DNA from: Phoronis ovalis
Taxonomy: Eukaryota; Phoronida; Phoronidae
Assembly: GCA_028565635.1 (NCBI GenBank)
Contig: JAOXYB010052979.1
Coordinates: forward strand, 1 to 11,460
Reading direction: 5' to 3'
Length of the DNA stretch: 11,460 bases
Below are positions 1 to 8,656 of this stretch, one piece after another. The notes under the pieces are model-generated. The model was not told where the DNA came from and did not search any database. It was given only the letters and a program-made list of their open reading frames with translations. Each line of letters starts with the position of its first letter. Positions within the stretch are counted from its first letter, which is position 1. A program made the position numbers and the translations under genes.

Positions 1-33
1 CCCCCCTCTTCGCCCCCCCCCCCCCCCCCCCCC
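1..33. repeat. Poly-C low-complexity tract
   Basis: The window opens with an almost pure C tract, ending in an unbroken run of 21 C (13-33). It has no coding or structural content. Such tracts can be true simple repeats or places where assembly or sequencing is unreliable, so the exact length should not be trusted. Confidence 0.85.
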
Positions 34-185
34 TGTGGTAATTTCTGACCAGTCCGTAAACAGCATAAATGCTGTTGCGTGTCACAGAGGTGCTGTGTAC
101 AATCGACAGTCACTTTCTTCACGATATTTTCGAACACCAGTTCGGTCTACAAGGTACAAGCACATCTCCGGGTCGCAGAGGACAT
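34..185. other. GC-richer block of unknown nature, possible exon remnant
   Basis: This block is clearly less AT-rich than what follows and is open in more than one frame. On the plus strand an ATG at 69 opens a frame, and another frame reads through from the poly-C edge to about 175. On the minus strand a frame with plausible protein composition (including the segment CDPEMCLYLVDRTGVRKY) runs to a TGA at 81-83. No convincing splice acceptor precedes the minus-strand frame, and a GGTACAAG donor-like site near 152 is the only plus-strand splice hint. It may be an exon cut by the window edge, an old mobile-element fragment, or chance. Confidence 0.25.
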
Positions 186-220
186 GAAATGATAAATAAT
201 GAAGCCAATCTTTTATATAT

Positions 221-274
221 TTTTTTTATAAAATCTCTGATATATTTTTTTAATTTTTTTTATAAAATCTCTGA
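221..274. repeat. Short AT-rich direct repeat
   Basis: A 20-nt unit, T7 followed by ATAAAATCTCTGA, occurs exactly at 221-240 and 255-274, a period of 34 nt, in very AT-rich DNA. It is a local tandem duplication. No function is implied. Confidence 0.7.
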
Positions 275-444
275 ATATATAACTGATATGAACTTATAAC
301 ATTATATATAAACCATGTATAATTCGTTAAGCATCTAGATAAAAGAGTTAACTAATGCTAAGGGATTATTGTATTGTTAGCGAAGTTTGCAGAAATATCG
401 AAATGATTTACACCGAGAGTTAGTCAGAATTTTTTTTTTTTTGT

Positions 445-450
445 TTTATT
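445..450 (-). terminator. Candidate poly(A) signal of the minus-strand membrane-protein gene
   Basis: TTTATT on the plus strand reads AATAAA on the minus strand, about 220 nt beyond the TAG stop of the minus-strand terminal exon (668-861). Spacing and orientation suit a 3' UTR. A six-base motif in AT-rich DNA is weak evidence by itself. Confidence 0.4.
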
Positions 451-667
451 ACTACAGCGTAGATTTAAAAAAATTAATCATCGACTAATCTGTGCGGTAA
501 AACAAAAAATAGTCACAACTATGATCATAAGACACTGTTAACTGTAACAGTGTAAAAGATAAAATTCTAAAAGCGTTTTAGGTTTGAAATGCAAGAAACA
601 ATGACTGGTTCGCCGAGGTATATTGTCCCCAAACACATGTTATAATCACTGGTGCCAGTTTAAAAAG

Positions 668-861
668 CTAGGTTATCTTCTCCTTTTCCGATCCTCCGGT
701 GCACTGACGGCGTATTCTCATGCACACAAACATAGTTCTTCCCATACTGATCACCAGAAGGACAGCCAATAGGGCGATGACAGCGATTAAGGCGGTGTTG
801 TACATGTAAGTGGGTTTGCGTTCAGTTGGTTGAGATTCAATTACAGTACCAGTAGAAGTTT
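668..861 (-). CDS. Terminal exon of a single-pass membrane protein (partial gene)
   Basis: Read on the minus strand, a TATATATAG acceptor is followed by two bases completing a split codon and then 63 residues to TAG (668-670). The segment starts with a Thr/Ser/Pro-rich stretch (TSTGTVIESQPTERKPT), continues with a clear transmembrane helix (residues about 20-40, NTALIAVIALLAVLLVISMG) and ends with a basic, Cys-containing juxtamembrane stretch (MRIRRQC) and a short charged tail (GGSEKEKIT). Stalk, helix, stop-transfer and short tail is the layout of a type I surface protein's C terminus. The incoming junction is phase 1, common in extracellular modular proteins. The ectodomain lies upstream on the minus strand, largely unidentified, so the family is unknown. 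It reaches only 64 codons and is easily missed by ORF length filters. Better codon structure and helix pattern than chance; splice site inferred. Confidence 0.6.
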
Positions 862-1159
862 CTATATATAAAGAATAATATTACAAGGTATAATTAGGTA
901 CACTAAGTAAAACGTAATGTAAAAACGGGTATAATATGCCAATTAAAATGTCCGACGTTTTCTTGAATTTTGTGATAGTGGTCGTACTTGAAGCCCAAGA
1001 GATACGATGAAATAAAAATTGAACGACGGTTAAACGATAGATTTTACGATACTTGAAAAAGCTTTGCGCCATAACAAACGACATACAGGAAGGATTAGAT
1101 AACGCCTAATAAACATTCTTAGCAGAAATGTACCATTAAATATGGCTTACTTTAGCTAC

Positions 1160-1265
1160 CACCAGTATTTGAGACGTCAATTCTAACAACGACGGTTTCT
1201 GTCACCGACACCTCTACATCACGACCACGACGACACTTACTACCAGGTTTATTGATGCAATTGTC
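1160..1265 (-). CDS. Possible upstream exon of the same membrane protein
   Basis: On the minus strand an ATCCTTTGCAG acceptor (AG at 1266-1267) opens a frame encoding DNCINKPGSKCRRGRDV followed by a Val/Thr-rich stretch ending in SNTGG before a stop at 1152-1154. Weak GT donors after ACTG or GGTG (exon ends near 1163 or 1160) both leave one base, which matches the phase needed by the 668-861 exon. A strong GTAAGTG site at 1235-1240 would give the same phase but a 25-nt micro-exon. Two cysteines and no hydrophobic run suit an extracellular stalk. The frame stays open upstream of the acceptor, so the exon start is uncertain. Phase agreement supports it; the poor donors count against it. Confidence 0.3.
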
Positions 1266-1313
1266 CTGCAAAGGATTACGTGCATGAAAATTACTTGGAT
1301 CGTGCAAGATCAT

Positions 1314-3165
1314 GAAACAAACATAATTTAGTATTTTTTAATAACTGACCAGATGTGGTGAATGATCTGTACATATAAATCGGCATACATATTACTATTT
1401 CAATCTAAACAGTAGAGTTTGGTTGCTACTTCATGAAATAATTAATATTATGCGTTCTAAATGAAGAATAGCATTGTGTTATGTCTTTATTGTGGCTTTA
1501 CATTGTGTTCCTGGTTGTGTAGAAATATCTGCAATATTATTTGATTCTTACAATCTGCATTACACAAGCGTCTTTACTGTTTTTCACCGAGGAGCAAAGA
1601 GGGCACTTGCAAAAGTCGCTGTTATGGAAACGCACGCGCAAGCTCGCAACATTTAAGAAATAGTGCCAACCCCATTCACAATGAACTTATTATGTCGAAA
1701 TCACCTATCATATTTTATTCGCTAATTTTAAAAATGTTTTGTAACTTGGCTATTTTTTTAGTAAATTCATATTATTTTATGTTAAAACATAATATTCATA
1801 TAAAGAACTGCATTTTTCAGGTGTGCAGAATTGCTTTTACTGTAGTTAAGAAACCATGTTTTATGTAAGTATGCATAATAATTGAATTAATGTTTCTTTT
1901 AAAAAACAATAAAGGTTTTTATTTGTTATGTTTAAAACTGTTTTTAAATTCTTGGATTCTCAAATTTGTTTAAAAAGCTATTTAATTTTTTGATAACATT
2001 TTTTATAATTTTTATGGAATAATGAAACTGTCTTTGGCTTTTGCAGTAAACTTTTAAAATATTATGTATAACTTAGTAGGTCGAAATTGTGACATTTTAT
2101 TTCTTAATTTCAGGTCTAGTAGGAAGCACTAGGAAATAACATTGAGGAAACGTTCATTTACACGTAAACAGAAAAATTAAACTTCTACAAAATTGACAGG
2201 AGCAGATCTGATTAATTTGATAAACACGCATCAATGTAGTAATTTCCGGCAAAGCACTAAAAAAGACATCATTAAGTCTTATTATGTACTTGTATCAAGG
2301 AATATGTTAAAACTACGTCTTTATGGTAATTTTGACGATCTGATTACCACAAGTGATTATACTCTAAAACATTAAACTGTAATTACACATATCGATCATT
2401 TAATTACTATTAAAAAGTATCGACCACATATGTAGTGATCAACAGCCGCATGTAAGAAACTGAAATATTTTATTTATTAAATTTATGTTTATTTAAACGT
2501 AATTTATATTTTGTGATAAACAGTACACTCCAAGAAAGAGCTAATATTCTAAGGGGGTGTTCATTTGGATATCACAGTATCACTTTTCATAAAAATCAGA
2601 ATTATTTGACCACTAGTTGTTTTTGGTAAAGCTATTTTCAGGTTTAATTAATACTTCTTTGTTGCCAGTTTCAGTGTCCCGTAAATAAAATTTTTGACCT
2701 CATAGATCATCAATTGTTTACAAATGCCAATAAAAATAAATTTAATTTAAAAAAAATGAATTGTACTGTACTCACAGAGACCGCAGAAAATGTCATGCTT
2801 CTTTGTGAGTCAAATTCAAAGTCTTCATTTAGTGTTTTGCTTTCTACTTGCTGGACAAACTAAGACTTCAAAAATGAGTCGGTATCTGTTTCTATTATGA
2901 TCACAAGCCAGGAAGTAATATGACAGTTATTTTTTTCAGTTAGTGAAATTATTCATATTACTTTTCCAAGTACATACTTGTCCATTATTAATAGAATTCG
3001 CGGCTACATGCATGTTGTTAATAAAATGGAGCAATGCTTTTAATCTTGCAAGACTCTGCAAGGGGGGCTGGTGCAAATCGGAAACTGTTTAAAAAATCAA
3101 CCAATCGGCGACAGACAATAACTGAATCTGACTGAGTTGACTTGAAATACCAGGTCCCAAAACCC
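1314..3165. other. Non-coding AT-rich stretch
   Basis: No exon with matching splice sites or recognisable protein was found on either strand. The longer frames here (1474-1656 plus, 2193-2375 without an ATG start) lack domain content or codon support. A small hairpin with 7-bp arms (TTATGTT / AACATAA) sits at 1777-1792. The stretch is probably intron of the minus-strand gene or intergenic DNA. Confidence 0.5.
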
Positions 3166-3277
3166 CATGGTTACCCGGCCTCTAAAATACCTCCCACTAG
3201 CTATCTTTCGACACAGTACAGTATAATTACCCAAATGGAATGACACATAAAATTGAGCCGTAATTTCGGGTAACATG
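3166..3277. repeat. Inverted repeat pair about 90 bp apart
   Basis: CATGGTTACCCG at 3166-3177 is matched in inverse by CGGGTAACATG at 3267-3277, with one base unpaired. The enclosed sequence is less AT-rich than its surroundings and reads open on the minus strand as part of a 77-codon frame (3097-3330). This may be a small non-autonomous transposon relic. No target-site duplication was recognised. Confidence 0.35.
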
Positions 3278-3645
3278 TTTAATAGGATTGATTGAAAATT
3301 CAACTTTATTAATATTTGAAAACGATCCAAATTTCATAAATTCGCAGCATAGCACATTAGTGGTGAAATCTGTGGAATAGTTTAATTATTTCTGATTAAT
3401 ATTGATTTCATGTGAATCATACATGTTTTACTTTAATTTTTATTTTACTACATAAAAGCCCCATGAGACTTTTTGCACCGTCCTAATTAATTATAAAGAA
3501 ACTATCACTTTGTCTAAAATAAGTATCCTACTCAGCAGCGGTCCACAGTTTTTAAGCTGAAAGTCAAAGATTGGATTTTTATGAAATTGCAATACACTTG
3601 TGCCATTTTTAAATTTTGTCATATTTTCACTAAATTTTTTTCGTC

Positions 3646-3785
3646 AATTGAGGGGTTCGACCTAACCAGCTCCTAGGTAACCACGTCAGCTGTTTTGGCT
3701 CCTGATATACTGTTTATTCGCCGCGTCGAGGGTACATAAATAAGACATGGTACTTGTCTAACCAGCTCCTCGATCTCCCCTAAAA
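3646..3785. repeat. Small inverted/direct repeat structure of about 140 bp
   Basis: The left end (TTGAGGGGTTCGA, 3646-3659) is an imperfect inverse of the right end (TCGATCTCCCCTAA, 3769-3783). Just inside each end the 13-mer CTAACCAGCTCCT recurs exactly in direct orientation at 3662-3674 and 3758-3770. The left copy can also fold locally, with GGTT..ACCT pairing against AGGT..AACC. Ends that are inverted outside and direct inside suggest a short mobile-element derivative. Confidence 0.35.
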
Positions 3786-3894
3786 CGTCACTGACTATAA
3801 GTACATCTTCATAAACTGCATCTTTTAAGTTTTAACGGAATGTTTTAAAATTTTAAACAAATTATATTTTAAATTGTCGTTTGTACTATTTAAC

Positions 3895-4200
3895 ACACTG
3901 AATATCCCTTTCACTGCGAATCCCAGTCCGCGCGCAAAGTTCCGGTTAGGTGGCGGGAGTTGGTGACATTTCTAAGAAAACAAAGAGAGTGAAGTCATGT
4001 ATGCTGCTAAAACGTGCGAGAATGTATAAATCCGTCGGGCGTTTGATTTAGCGTTGAATAAAGTAGGAACTATGTTGCGGATGAGAGCGATGTGAAGCGT
4101 AGATACGTACTCTACTGAAAATATAGAACCCCACGAACCACGCGCCGGGACCGCCAACAACACAGGCCAGGCACGCGCACAAATCAAACATTTCCAATCA
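3895..4200. promoter_or_regulatory. CpG-rich patch, possible promoter or 5' region
   Basis: Roughly two dozen CpG dinucleotides fall in about 300 bp, while flanking DNA is strongly AT-rich and CpG-poor. A TATAAA lies on the plus strand at 4025-4030. On the minus strand an ATG at about 4192 opens a short frame rich in Cys and hydrophobic residues, followed by a plausible GTACGT donor. Either strand could start here: the minus-strand membrane-protein gene far to the left, or an untranslated first exon for the plus-strand gene at 5995. Composition is observed; promoter activity is inference. Confidence 0.3.
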
Positions 4201-4410
4201 TCTCGATTTGTTGTACATGTGGAAATTTTGACGATACGTTTTTAGTTAAAATCTATACATGATAGATTATATACTCTCAGTACTAAAGTGTATTTTGTAC
4301 CATAATTATCAACTATGTAGTTCGAGTCCAAGAAAGTAATTCATATTCGTCAGTTTCCTACCGCGTAACAGAGAATGCCCGTATATATGATTGCTGACTC
4401 CTTAGAAATT

Positions 4411-4597
4411 GTTCGAGTGTACGGAAATTTGCACTATTCGAGTTCCTGGCAACTTGCGCGAGTCCGCGGATATGACAGCTGTAGCAGGAATTTCGGTGCG
4501 AAACCCGGAAAATGGGTTCGAATGGTATGAAACAAGCATGCGAATGCGGATGAACGATTCGATTCCACGTTGGTTATAATAGGTAGGCATGTATTTG
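4411..4597. repeat. Dispersed SINE-like repeat, copy 1
   Basis: This segment aligns with 10801-10963 in the same orientation. The copies share an exact 24-nt block (4441-4464 and 10826-10849), the motif GCGAAACCCGGA (TACGAAACCCGGA in copy 2), GGTTCGAAT, AATGCGGAT and ACGATTCGA-TCCA, before similarity fades. Copy 1 carries about 14 extra bases after the exact block. ATTCGATTCC near 4557-4566 resembles a tRNA T-arm or Pol III B box; no good A box was found, so a tRNA-derived SINE is possible but unproven. It is GC-richer than its flanks, and a 77-codon frame on its minus strand (4402-4635) is a by-product. Confidence 0.7.
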
Positions 4598-4599
4598 TT

Positions 4600-5209
4600 G
4601 GTATTCTTTGTACAGAGTTTCAATATTTTATTCAAGTTTCACTGATAGGAAGTTTTAAATGTTTCAAAATATGTATTACTTTTTACAGTAAATCTTCTCA
4701 TGGCAACTTGATAAAACGGTAATAGTTTACTAACGCAATGCATCTGTCTCAAACCTTCCAATTACCATAAATAAATCTAGACCAAAACAGGATTGAATCT
4801 ATTTGCAGACAAGTGTTGAATGAGGAATTGACCTTAAATGAGGCAAAAAAGGTATTTAGTGGTTAAAAAAATGTCCACATTTAAAATAGCTAAATGCAAG
4901 CCCACATTAAATAAAATACATCAATCATACACCTTTGGATTTTCAGGGCGACCTGTCTTAACGTGATCTATTTTGAACTGAAATTTAAGATAATTATTAA
5001 TCTTATAGTAAAAAATTACAGAGTAAAATAACTTAATAGTATAAACACAATGTTTTGCTGCGATAACAAAATATCCGTAATTAAAAATCGTATACCTTTA
5101 ATTTGACAGATTATTTGTAGAAGTGCATGTAATATTAGTGTAAATTCTAGGATGCTCTTTTACACGATAATTTTGTAGGCCAAAATGCCTCCATAAAATA
5201 AAGATAGCC
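4600..5209. other. Stretch without a supported gene
   Basis: AT-rich sequence. The only coding hint is a possible 43-nt exon (4809-4851) between an ATTTGCAG acceptor and a GTATTT donor. It has no partner exon and is not called. Confidence 0.5.
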
Positions 5210-5217
5210 TATATAAA
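5210..5217 (+). promoter_or_regulatory. TATA box of a candidate mini-gene
   Basis: TATATAAA lies 46 nt before an ATG in a CACCATG context. Initiation about 30 nt downstream would skip a six-codon uORF that starts at 5229. The motif is common in AT-rich DNA, so its value is only the alignment with the ORF and poly(A) signal that follow. Confidence 0.25.
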
Positions 5218-5255
5218 CCAATTTCTCCATGTCAAACATGCGATTTTGATACACC

Positions 5256-5468
5256 ATGTTAAACAGACACGGCTATACCTTTGAAAGATCCAGTGAATTA
5301 TCTGAAAGTTCATTCCATGGAAGCAGCACAGAAAATTCTTTAGGAAAAAAATTCACAGCTTTTGCACATGATCACGAATTGTACTTGCCAAAAAAAAAAA
5401 CATATTTTGTAATTTATGTCTATCTGCTGTTACAGACATATTCTGTTACATGTTTCCATTTCATTTAG
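5256..5468 (+). CDS. Candidate small single-exon protein, 70 residues, unknown
   Basis: The ATG sits in a good translation context (ACACCATGT), 46 nt after a TATA box, and an AATAAA signal follows the stop by about 35 nt. The first 47 residues are polar and Ser/Glu-rich (MLNRHGYTFERSSELSESS...). The rest, after a Lys run encoded by a poly-A tract, is hydrophobic and aromatic (YFVIYVYLLLQ...) and could form a C-terminal membrane segment. I do not recognise it. The hydrophobic tail comes from AT-rich DNA, where chance produces such residues, and the frame is short. The ordered TATA, ATG, stop and poly(A) set is the only reason to list it. Confidence 0.2.
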   Translation: MLNRHGYTFERSSELSESSFHGSSTENSLGKKFTAFAHDHELYLPKKKTYFVIYVYLLLQTYSVTCFHFI

Positions 5469-5502
5469 AATTAACCAATTAATGAACCCTAATTCCCTTA
5501 AT

Positions 5503-5508
5503 AATAAA
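5503..5508 (+). terminator. AATAAA poly(A) signal after the candidate mini-gene
   Basis: AATAAA lies 35 nt beyond the TAG at 5466-5468. It is consistent with a very short 3' UTR, but is weak evidence alone. Confidence 0.25.
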
Positions 5509-5994
5509 GGTTTAAACAGCAAATTATAAAACAGGCCAAAGGCTAGGCTTATTTGTATATTTTTTCAGTTTTGATTTATATTGTCCTGAAAAATCTATGT
5601 GCAAATGTAGACCAAAAATAACTTTGTACTTTACAGAAACAAGAGTGTGAAGTTAAATATTTCCATAATTCCTAATTTAAGTATGTCTTAAGTATGATTG
5701 TCTACTGTGTAAAGATAATGACTTACTCTTGCTTATTTTATTACTTGTATAAAACCAAAATCGCTCGTTGTGTCACCCTGTATACCGGCAAAAATTACGG
5801 AAGCCTTTATTTGGCAATGCATGACTATCTAGAACCGGAAAAGTCTCATTGTGCCTCAGGAACACTACAAGTCCTATTTCATTTGCAAACTAGTATACAA
5901 CAGTGTGCAAAATATTTTTATCAAAACATATATTAATTTTCTAGGAAGCCAGTGAACAAAAAAAATCATAAAAGTTCAGAAATATATTCTTAAT

Positions 5995-6077
5995 ATGGCT
6001 AAAATGGAAAAATGGAAAGACATTGAAGAAACTTATCCAAACACCTTCACAGAAGAAGCCCTACACCAATTGACAGG
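5995..6077 (+). CDS. Exon 1 of the unrecognised gene
   Basis: Encodes residues 1-27 (MAKMEKWKDIEETYPNTFTE...), with two bases left over before a consensus GTGAGT donor. Charged and probably helical. Any 5' untranslated exon is not identified. Confidence 0.65.
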
Positions 6078-8534
6078 GTGAGTAATTCCTCAGTACATTC
6101 TTTCACTTTCTGACAAGCAATATATGCTATTATCTATCCTAGTTTTATACAAATGCAATGGCTCAAAAATAGTCGATTTCTGTCAAAAAATGAAAGAGTA
6201 AGTAAGACATATACCATGCATTCACAGAACACATCCTTCGATCGTATGCTGAGCCAAAACCAACATAAATTTTTATATTTGTTGATCTAAATACCCTCCT
6301 TTTGTGAATATAACAATACATAAACAACTATTTTTTTTTTTTTACTTTGTTAAATTTTCACCGTTTAAAGCTTTTATAAAGTCAGATTTAAAATGCAGTA
6401 TTATATACAACTAAAGGATGCTGGGATCGAAAGGGTTTGAGTGTGGCGCCAAGTGTGTGTAAATCAAAAGTCTACTATCATAGTATAATCCTTGCAAACT
6501 AATCTGTTCTTCAATCATCCAGAGTCCTTGGAAAAGATGCCGAAAGAACAACAAACCAAATCAGAAAAATTATGACTTCAAGAATTTCTAACTTCTCGAT
6601 AATGACGATAGTCGAAACACCGCTGGGCCAAAAATACGTCATGGCGATACACGAAGAAGAATCCGGATATGTATAAAGTACATCTGAAGAGCATTTACAA
6701 TGGAATATGCTAATGGTGTTAGGAATATATCAATTTCATTTCATACTTCAGTGGTTTTAACCAATCAGCATTCACTAAATTCTGAACAATGATCCTTCAG
6801 GTATCGCATGAGATGCCAGAAATGTATTGGCCATGATAAGGTCACACTGTCAAAGTAATATTGAAAGTAAATTCAAAGATGTAACATTAATTTCCTGATC
6901 TAAGCAAAGGAATAATAAGTTTTTTAAACATAATTACCTAGATGATGCTTATCTGTTGCCTCAGTTGCACAATAACCTTGTAATAAAGACTTGTGTATAA
7001 TTAGGTTATTTGCAAATCATATCTAAGCATTATTCCTGTCCATAAACCTTTTGTAAATTACATTGTATGATACAGCGAAATTGCTTCATCTTTTCAGACA
7101 GCTGAAGAGGTATTGGTAATGTTCAGATCGAAGACCACAGCACTACAGTGGGTGTTCTTGACAAACAAAGCACCTGTGGAGGAGAAGAATTTGAATCTGA
7201 AAATTATAAAGAAGGCCGGCGAGATAAGAACTTGCGATTTAGTAAACATTGAAGGTATGCATAAAGAAGGTACAGAATCACTGTCTGGTTCAAATAAATT
7301 TAGAAATTTAAAAATGTCTGATCCTTCAACAGAAAGTGTTCTAAGTGTTTTAACAACTCTCCTACAAGATAACTAATTTTGTTCACAAATATACAAATAC
7401 ACATGGCTTTCTGACAAAATCTTATTCATGCAAGTAGATAAATTTGCACACTTTTGAACACTGCAGAGCTCTCCGCCTTAAGAATGTTACACATCGACAT
7501 GAAAGTCGAACATATTAAAAAGGATAATTTGAATGCAGACTTTAATATTTGGATTCAAGCATGCTGTCGAATTCAGTATTATTCTTGAAAATTGGTGACC
7601 TATTTTGCAGACATACCAAGCAACATGGAAGACGTGTATGCGATCTACTCAGAATATGGTGCGCATATTAATAAAGGAAGCACGAAGAAGATTGGGCTGG
7701 CTGTGAATGGCTACAAACAGCTAGTAGTAGAATCATTCAGCCAGCCCAATGATATGATCCTAGTGTGCGCAGATAATGGTAAGAAGCTTTGCACTTCTGA
7801 CAGGCAGCTAATTTGCTTACATACCAAAGCGTGGTAGACGATAAGCAGGAGTAACTAACTCCTATATACTGTATATAATGCCATATGCTTTTTATATGTC
7901 AACTTGAAAATACAGCGAAAATCTCTATCATGAATTTAGCTATTTTCCAGTCACATCCTGTACCAGTTTGGTGTTTAATTTCAAACTTCATGGCCACTGA
8001 GAATGCAGTGGTGTTTTATGCTTTATGACAGAACAACTGATCAATCAGGCCTTTCCTACTGCCAAACATGATTCATAATGTTTGCTCAGCTCAAACAGTA
8101 TCATCTAGGGTAGTGCTGGCACTTTTTAGAAACACTCACAAATTTAAGAAACACTCACTCTGTATTCAGTTGCAAAATTACATACAATGCCAGAGCTGCT
8201 AGGTTCAGATTGTAAATCAAAAAACAGCAGTTGCATGCCAAATTGCACACTAAGCTGGCAATATCCTCATGGAGTCAAAAGTAACTATATAACATATCTT
8301 GAACTTGAAAAACATTAATGCTAATTGCCTAAAACCACAAAAGTGTGAATCAATGTTTGTTGTTTAAAATTACCTTTAACATTTTCAGGATGCCTAGTTG
8401 ACGACATCATTGGGTTAGGGAGAAAAGTCACACTAATCACAAAACAAGTAGAAGAAACGACAAGGCAGTATCAACGTCATAAACATTTGCCATTGATCTT
8501 AATAATAATCTTCATTATAATAAACAAAATTTAG
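5995..8534 (+). CDS. Five-exon gene for an unrecognised 233-residue protein (whole span)
   Basis: Joining 5995-6077, 6523-6670, 7098-7254, 7611-7778 and 8389-8534 gives 702 nt with no internal stop: 233 residues plus TAG. All four introns are GT-AG and every junction phase matches (2, 0, 1, 1), which chance would rarely give. The start is supported by an in-frame TGA 42 nt upstream and by a second ATG nine bases on with a strong context (AAAATGG). The protein is charged and soluble-looking through residue about 218, with predicted helix near the N terminus, then a basic patch (RHKH) and a short hydrophobic end (LPLILIIIFIII, about 219-230) that could be a tail anchor. It has few cysteines and no signal peptide, so it is probably cytosolic-side. 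No known family or catalytic motif was recognised. The final hydrophobic run lies in AT-rich sequence, so the true 3' end may differ. Confidence 0.7.
6523..6670 (+). CDS. Exon 2 of the unrecognised gene
   Basis: A TCATCCAG acceptor supplies the base completing Gly28. The exon then encodes VLGKDAERTTNQIRKIM... to residue 77 (EEESGY). The donor is GTATAAAG, in phase 0; reading past it meets a TAA at once, which fixes the exon end. Confidence 0.7.
7098..7254 (+). CDS. Exon 3 of the unrecognised gene
   Basis: Follows a CATCTTTTCAG acceptor and encodes residues 78-129 (TAEEVLVMFRSKTTALQWVF... to NIE), ending one base into the next codon at a GTATGC donor. A second donor (GTACAG, GT at 7270-7271) lies exactly 15 nt further in the same phase, so an isoform with five extra residues is possible. 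Confidence 0.7.
7611..7778 (+). CDS. Exon 4 of the unrecognised gene
   Basis: Follows CCTATTTTGCAG, completes Asp130 and encodes IPSNMEDVYAIYSEYGAH... through residue 185 (VCADN), leaving one base before a GTAAGA donor. It has the clearest coding composition in the gene. Reading on into the intron gives only 19 further codons to a stop. Confidence 0.75.
8389..8534 (+). CDS. Exon 5 (terminal) of the unrecognised gene
   Basis: Follows ACATTTTCAG, completes Gly186 and encodes CLVDDIIGLGRKVTLITKQV... to the hydrophobic end and TAG (8532-8534). The first 28 residues are convincing. The last 15 (LPLILIIIFIIINKI) could be a true tail anchor or intronic AT-rich read-through past an unused weak donor (GTAGAA after ...TKQ). 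Confidence 0.6.
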
Positions 8535-8650
8535 ACAATCTAGCAAAAATTAATCGGGAATTCCTCCATAAGAACAACACGAAAAATAGTATTAATAAAT
8601 GATCATAAATCTTTGAAGCATTTCCAAGAAGAAAAGATTAATAGTATAAA

Positions 8651-8656
8651 AATAAA
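8651..8656 (+). terminator. Poly(A) signal of the five-exon gene
   Basis: AATAAA lies 117 nt beyond the TAG of exon 5, in the right orientation for a short 3' UTR. The surrounding DNA is AT-rich, so other sites are possible. Confidence 0.45.

Noticed and set aside
648-659. ACTGGTGCCAGT also found at the WSC donor (10243-10254)
   Set aside because: A single exact 12-mer recurrence is expected by chance several times in 11 kb, and there is no flanking similarity.
881-1084. 67-codon minus-strand frame
   Set aside because: It lies between the two candidate minus-strand exons, has AT-driven composition and no domain; it is best read as intron.
1474-1656. 60-codon plus-strand frame containing VPGC
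   Set aside because: It starts from TTG, not ATG, has no WSC cysteine pattern beyond the chance VPGC and lacks splice partners.
2193-2375. 60-codon plus-strand frame
   Set aside because: No ATG start (TTG), no recognisable domain and no flanking signals.
3097-3330. 77-codon minus-strand frame
   Set aside because: It overlaps the inverted-repeat structure and has no domain or splice support; more likely repeat-derived.
3972-4187. 71-codon minus-strand frame beginning like a signal peptide
   Set aside because: The frame starts from TTG, and the hydrophobic-looking start comes from the CpG-rich patch; no partner exon found.
4402-4635. 77-codon minus-strand frame
   Set aside because: Most of it is the antisense of the dispersed repeat that also occurs at 10801-10963.
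4809-4851. Possible 43-nt exon (QVLNEELTLNEAKK) between AG and GT sites
   Set aside because: Short, with no partner exon in matching phase; such chance pairs are expected in a window this long.
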